Below are positions 63,331 to 64,000 of a stretch of DNA of 64,000 bases, in pieces. The notes under the pieces were generated by a model. It worked only from the letters and a program-made list of their open reading frames with translations, was not told where the DNA came from and searched no databases. Each line of letters opens with the position of its first letter. Position 1 is the stretch's first letter. Origin of the DNA: CAVZQN01 sp963837395 (GTDB lineage Bacteria; Acidobacteriota; HRBIN11; JAKEFK01); contig CAWINI010000002.1 in NCBI GenBank assembly GCA_963837395.1, forward strand, positions 558,001 to 622,000, given 5' to 3'. A program made the position numbers and the translations under genes.

Positions 63331-63746
63331 AACTTCAGAAAAGTGGCGAGCGTGAAATAAACAGAAATCAAATTACCTAGAAAAAGGATCACGTATTCAA
63401 TGCGCGCGTGTAGATACATTAACTTTCCAGAAATCAGATCGCAGATAAATCTAACGAGAACCACCATGGAACAGAGCAGAGCGGGAATAAGAAGCGGCGC
63501 AAAAAATATCAAGCCATCAGGAAAAAGGGCCAAAAATAAAAGTAAAATTGGTGGAACAATTTGAATTAAAACAGGTAATGATGGAGCCAGGTAAATATCG
63601 CCGGTGCAGGCAAAAACACTGCAATGTTGATTTTCGTACCAGCAGGTGGTGTGATGAACGGTATGGCATTTGCCGCAAGAGATGATTTCATCTTTCGGAT
63701 GAAGTCCGCAGTGGCAGTATGGACATCGAAGCGCTACCGCTCTCAT
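63327..63746 (-). CDS. RING/PHD-like zinc finger membrane protein
   Basis: 139 residues. The N-terminus has a prokaryotic RING-like pattern: C8-P-Y-C11, C24-G-K-C27, H31-H-x-x-C35-W and C42-x-x-x-x-C47. Three to four membrane helices follow. It sits at the inner membrane with the finger in the cytoplasm. Its stop overlaps the DUF805/SRPBCC start by 4 bases, so the two are coupled. Role unknown. Confidence 0.8.
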   Translation of the reverse strand: MRAVALRCPYCHCGLHPKDEIISCGKCHTVHHTTCWYENQHCSVFACTGDIYLAPSLPVLIQIVPPILLLFLALFPDGLIFFAPLLIPALLCSMVVLVRFICDLISGKLMYLHARIEYVILFLGNLISVYFTLATFLKL

Positions 63747-63764
63747 TTTGACCCTCCTACAGCA

Positions 63765-64000
63765 TAATTCGTAATGCGTAATCCGTAATGCGTAATGCGT
63801 AATGCTAGAGCCGGTAGAGCGTATGGAGCTAATTACGAATTACTTATTACGTATCACGTCGATCCAATTATCGTATATTCCGTAATTTCTGTCAATACAG
63901 AAATAACATAATCGTACTCGTACTCTTAATCGTAATCGTATCGGAATTCCAATCGAGTACGATTACGAGTATGAGTAAGATTACGATTAAAGGATTATCT
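63765..64000. repeat. Repeat-rich gene-free tail with two palindromic arrays
   Basis: First block: tandem CGTAATG/CGTAATC units (63771-63805) and an inverted partner (63830-63858). Second block: TAATCGTACTCGTACTC units (63908-63941) with an inverted partner at 63955-63989. Units vary, so this is not a CRISPR array. No gene is visible to the window end. Confidence 0.75.

Noticed and set aside
63765..64000. CRISPR array at the right edge
   Set aside because: Units are short, variable and adjacent, with inverted partners and no regular spacers.

Overview
The window looks like chromosomal DNA of a Gram-negative, diderm bacterium. It carries a BamA/TamA-type outer-membrane barrel, a TolC-family channel, TatA/TatC, RseP, a lipoprotein binding protein and many signal peptides. 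Base composition is moderate (about 40-45% GC in sampled genes), start codons include several TTG, and many intergenic gaps hold short palindromic repeats. The gene mix (fused transaldolase/phosphoglucose isomerase, BlaI/M56 pair, NTP/NDP exchanger, propeller-amidohydrolase fusion, DUF1326 and CehA/McbA proteins) would fit Acidobacteriota or a nearby uncultured phylum. That is inference, and no marker gene here settles it. No gene-free stretch exceeds about 260 bases, and I saw no rRNA, tRNA, CRISPR array, transposase or phage gene.

Region 1 (1-8.1 kb): a GC-richer, probably 5'-truncated hydrolase-like gene; a secreted beta-propeller/CehA-type metallohydrolase; then a tight three-gene set: a metallo-beta-lactamase/caspase-like fusion (3614-6106), a 107-residue charged protein (6122-6445), and a gene ordinary gene callers miss (6449-6676). 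The third encodes a 75-residue glutaredoxin-like selenoprotein with two in-frame TGA codons, each followed by a SECIS-like hairpin, and ends U-G-V-stop. I regard this as a member of the UXX-star (seleno)protein type. Its stop codon overlaps the stop of the convergent dicarboxylate symporter gene on a shared CTAG.

Region 2 (8.1-24.4 kb): CPA1 antiporter, C-N hydrolase, STAS protein, bifunctional (p)ppGpp enzyme, a BlaI/M56 pair with a dyad operator inside its promoter, proline dehydrogenase, MFS and NTP/NDP transporters, a B12-binding radical SAM protein, and an outer-membrane barrel gene closely coupled to a secreted protein with kinase-like motifs.

Region 3 (24.4-38 kb): two tandem paralogues joining a PQQ-type propeller to an esterase domain that lacks the serine nucleophile; a frameshifted GYF_2/zinc-ribbon membrane protein; DUF899; a pentose-phosphate cluster (rpiB, tal-pgi, pgl, HAD phosphatase); and tatA-tatC followed by a degenerate trypsin-like protein.

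Region 4 (38-53.6 kb): TolC, TruA, an M20 peptidase, an MBL-fold lipase-like protein, the conserved uppS-cdsA-dxr-rseP envelope/isoprenoid cluster with a small phosphatase, then pilT, a frameshifted zinc-ribbon/receiver-like gene, and a sensor kinase plus sigma-54 activator pair.

Region 5 (53.6-64 kb): membrane protein, glycosyltransferase, amidohydrolase, MIP18-type Fe-S factor, ABC binding lipoprotein, DUF1326 protein, adenosine deaminase, a DUF805/SRPBCC fusion and a RING-like zinc protein. It ends in a repeat-rich, gene-free tail.
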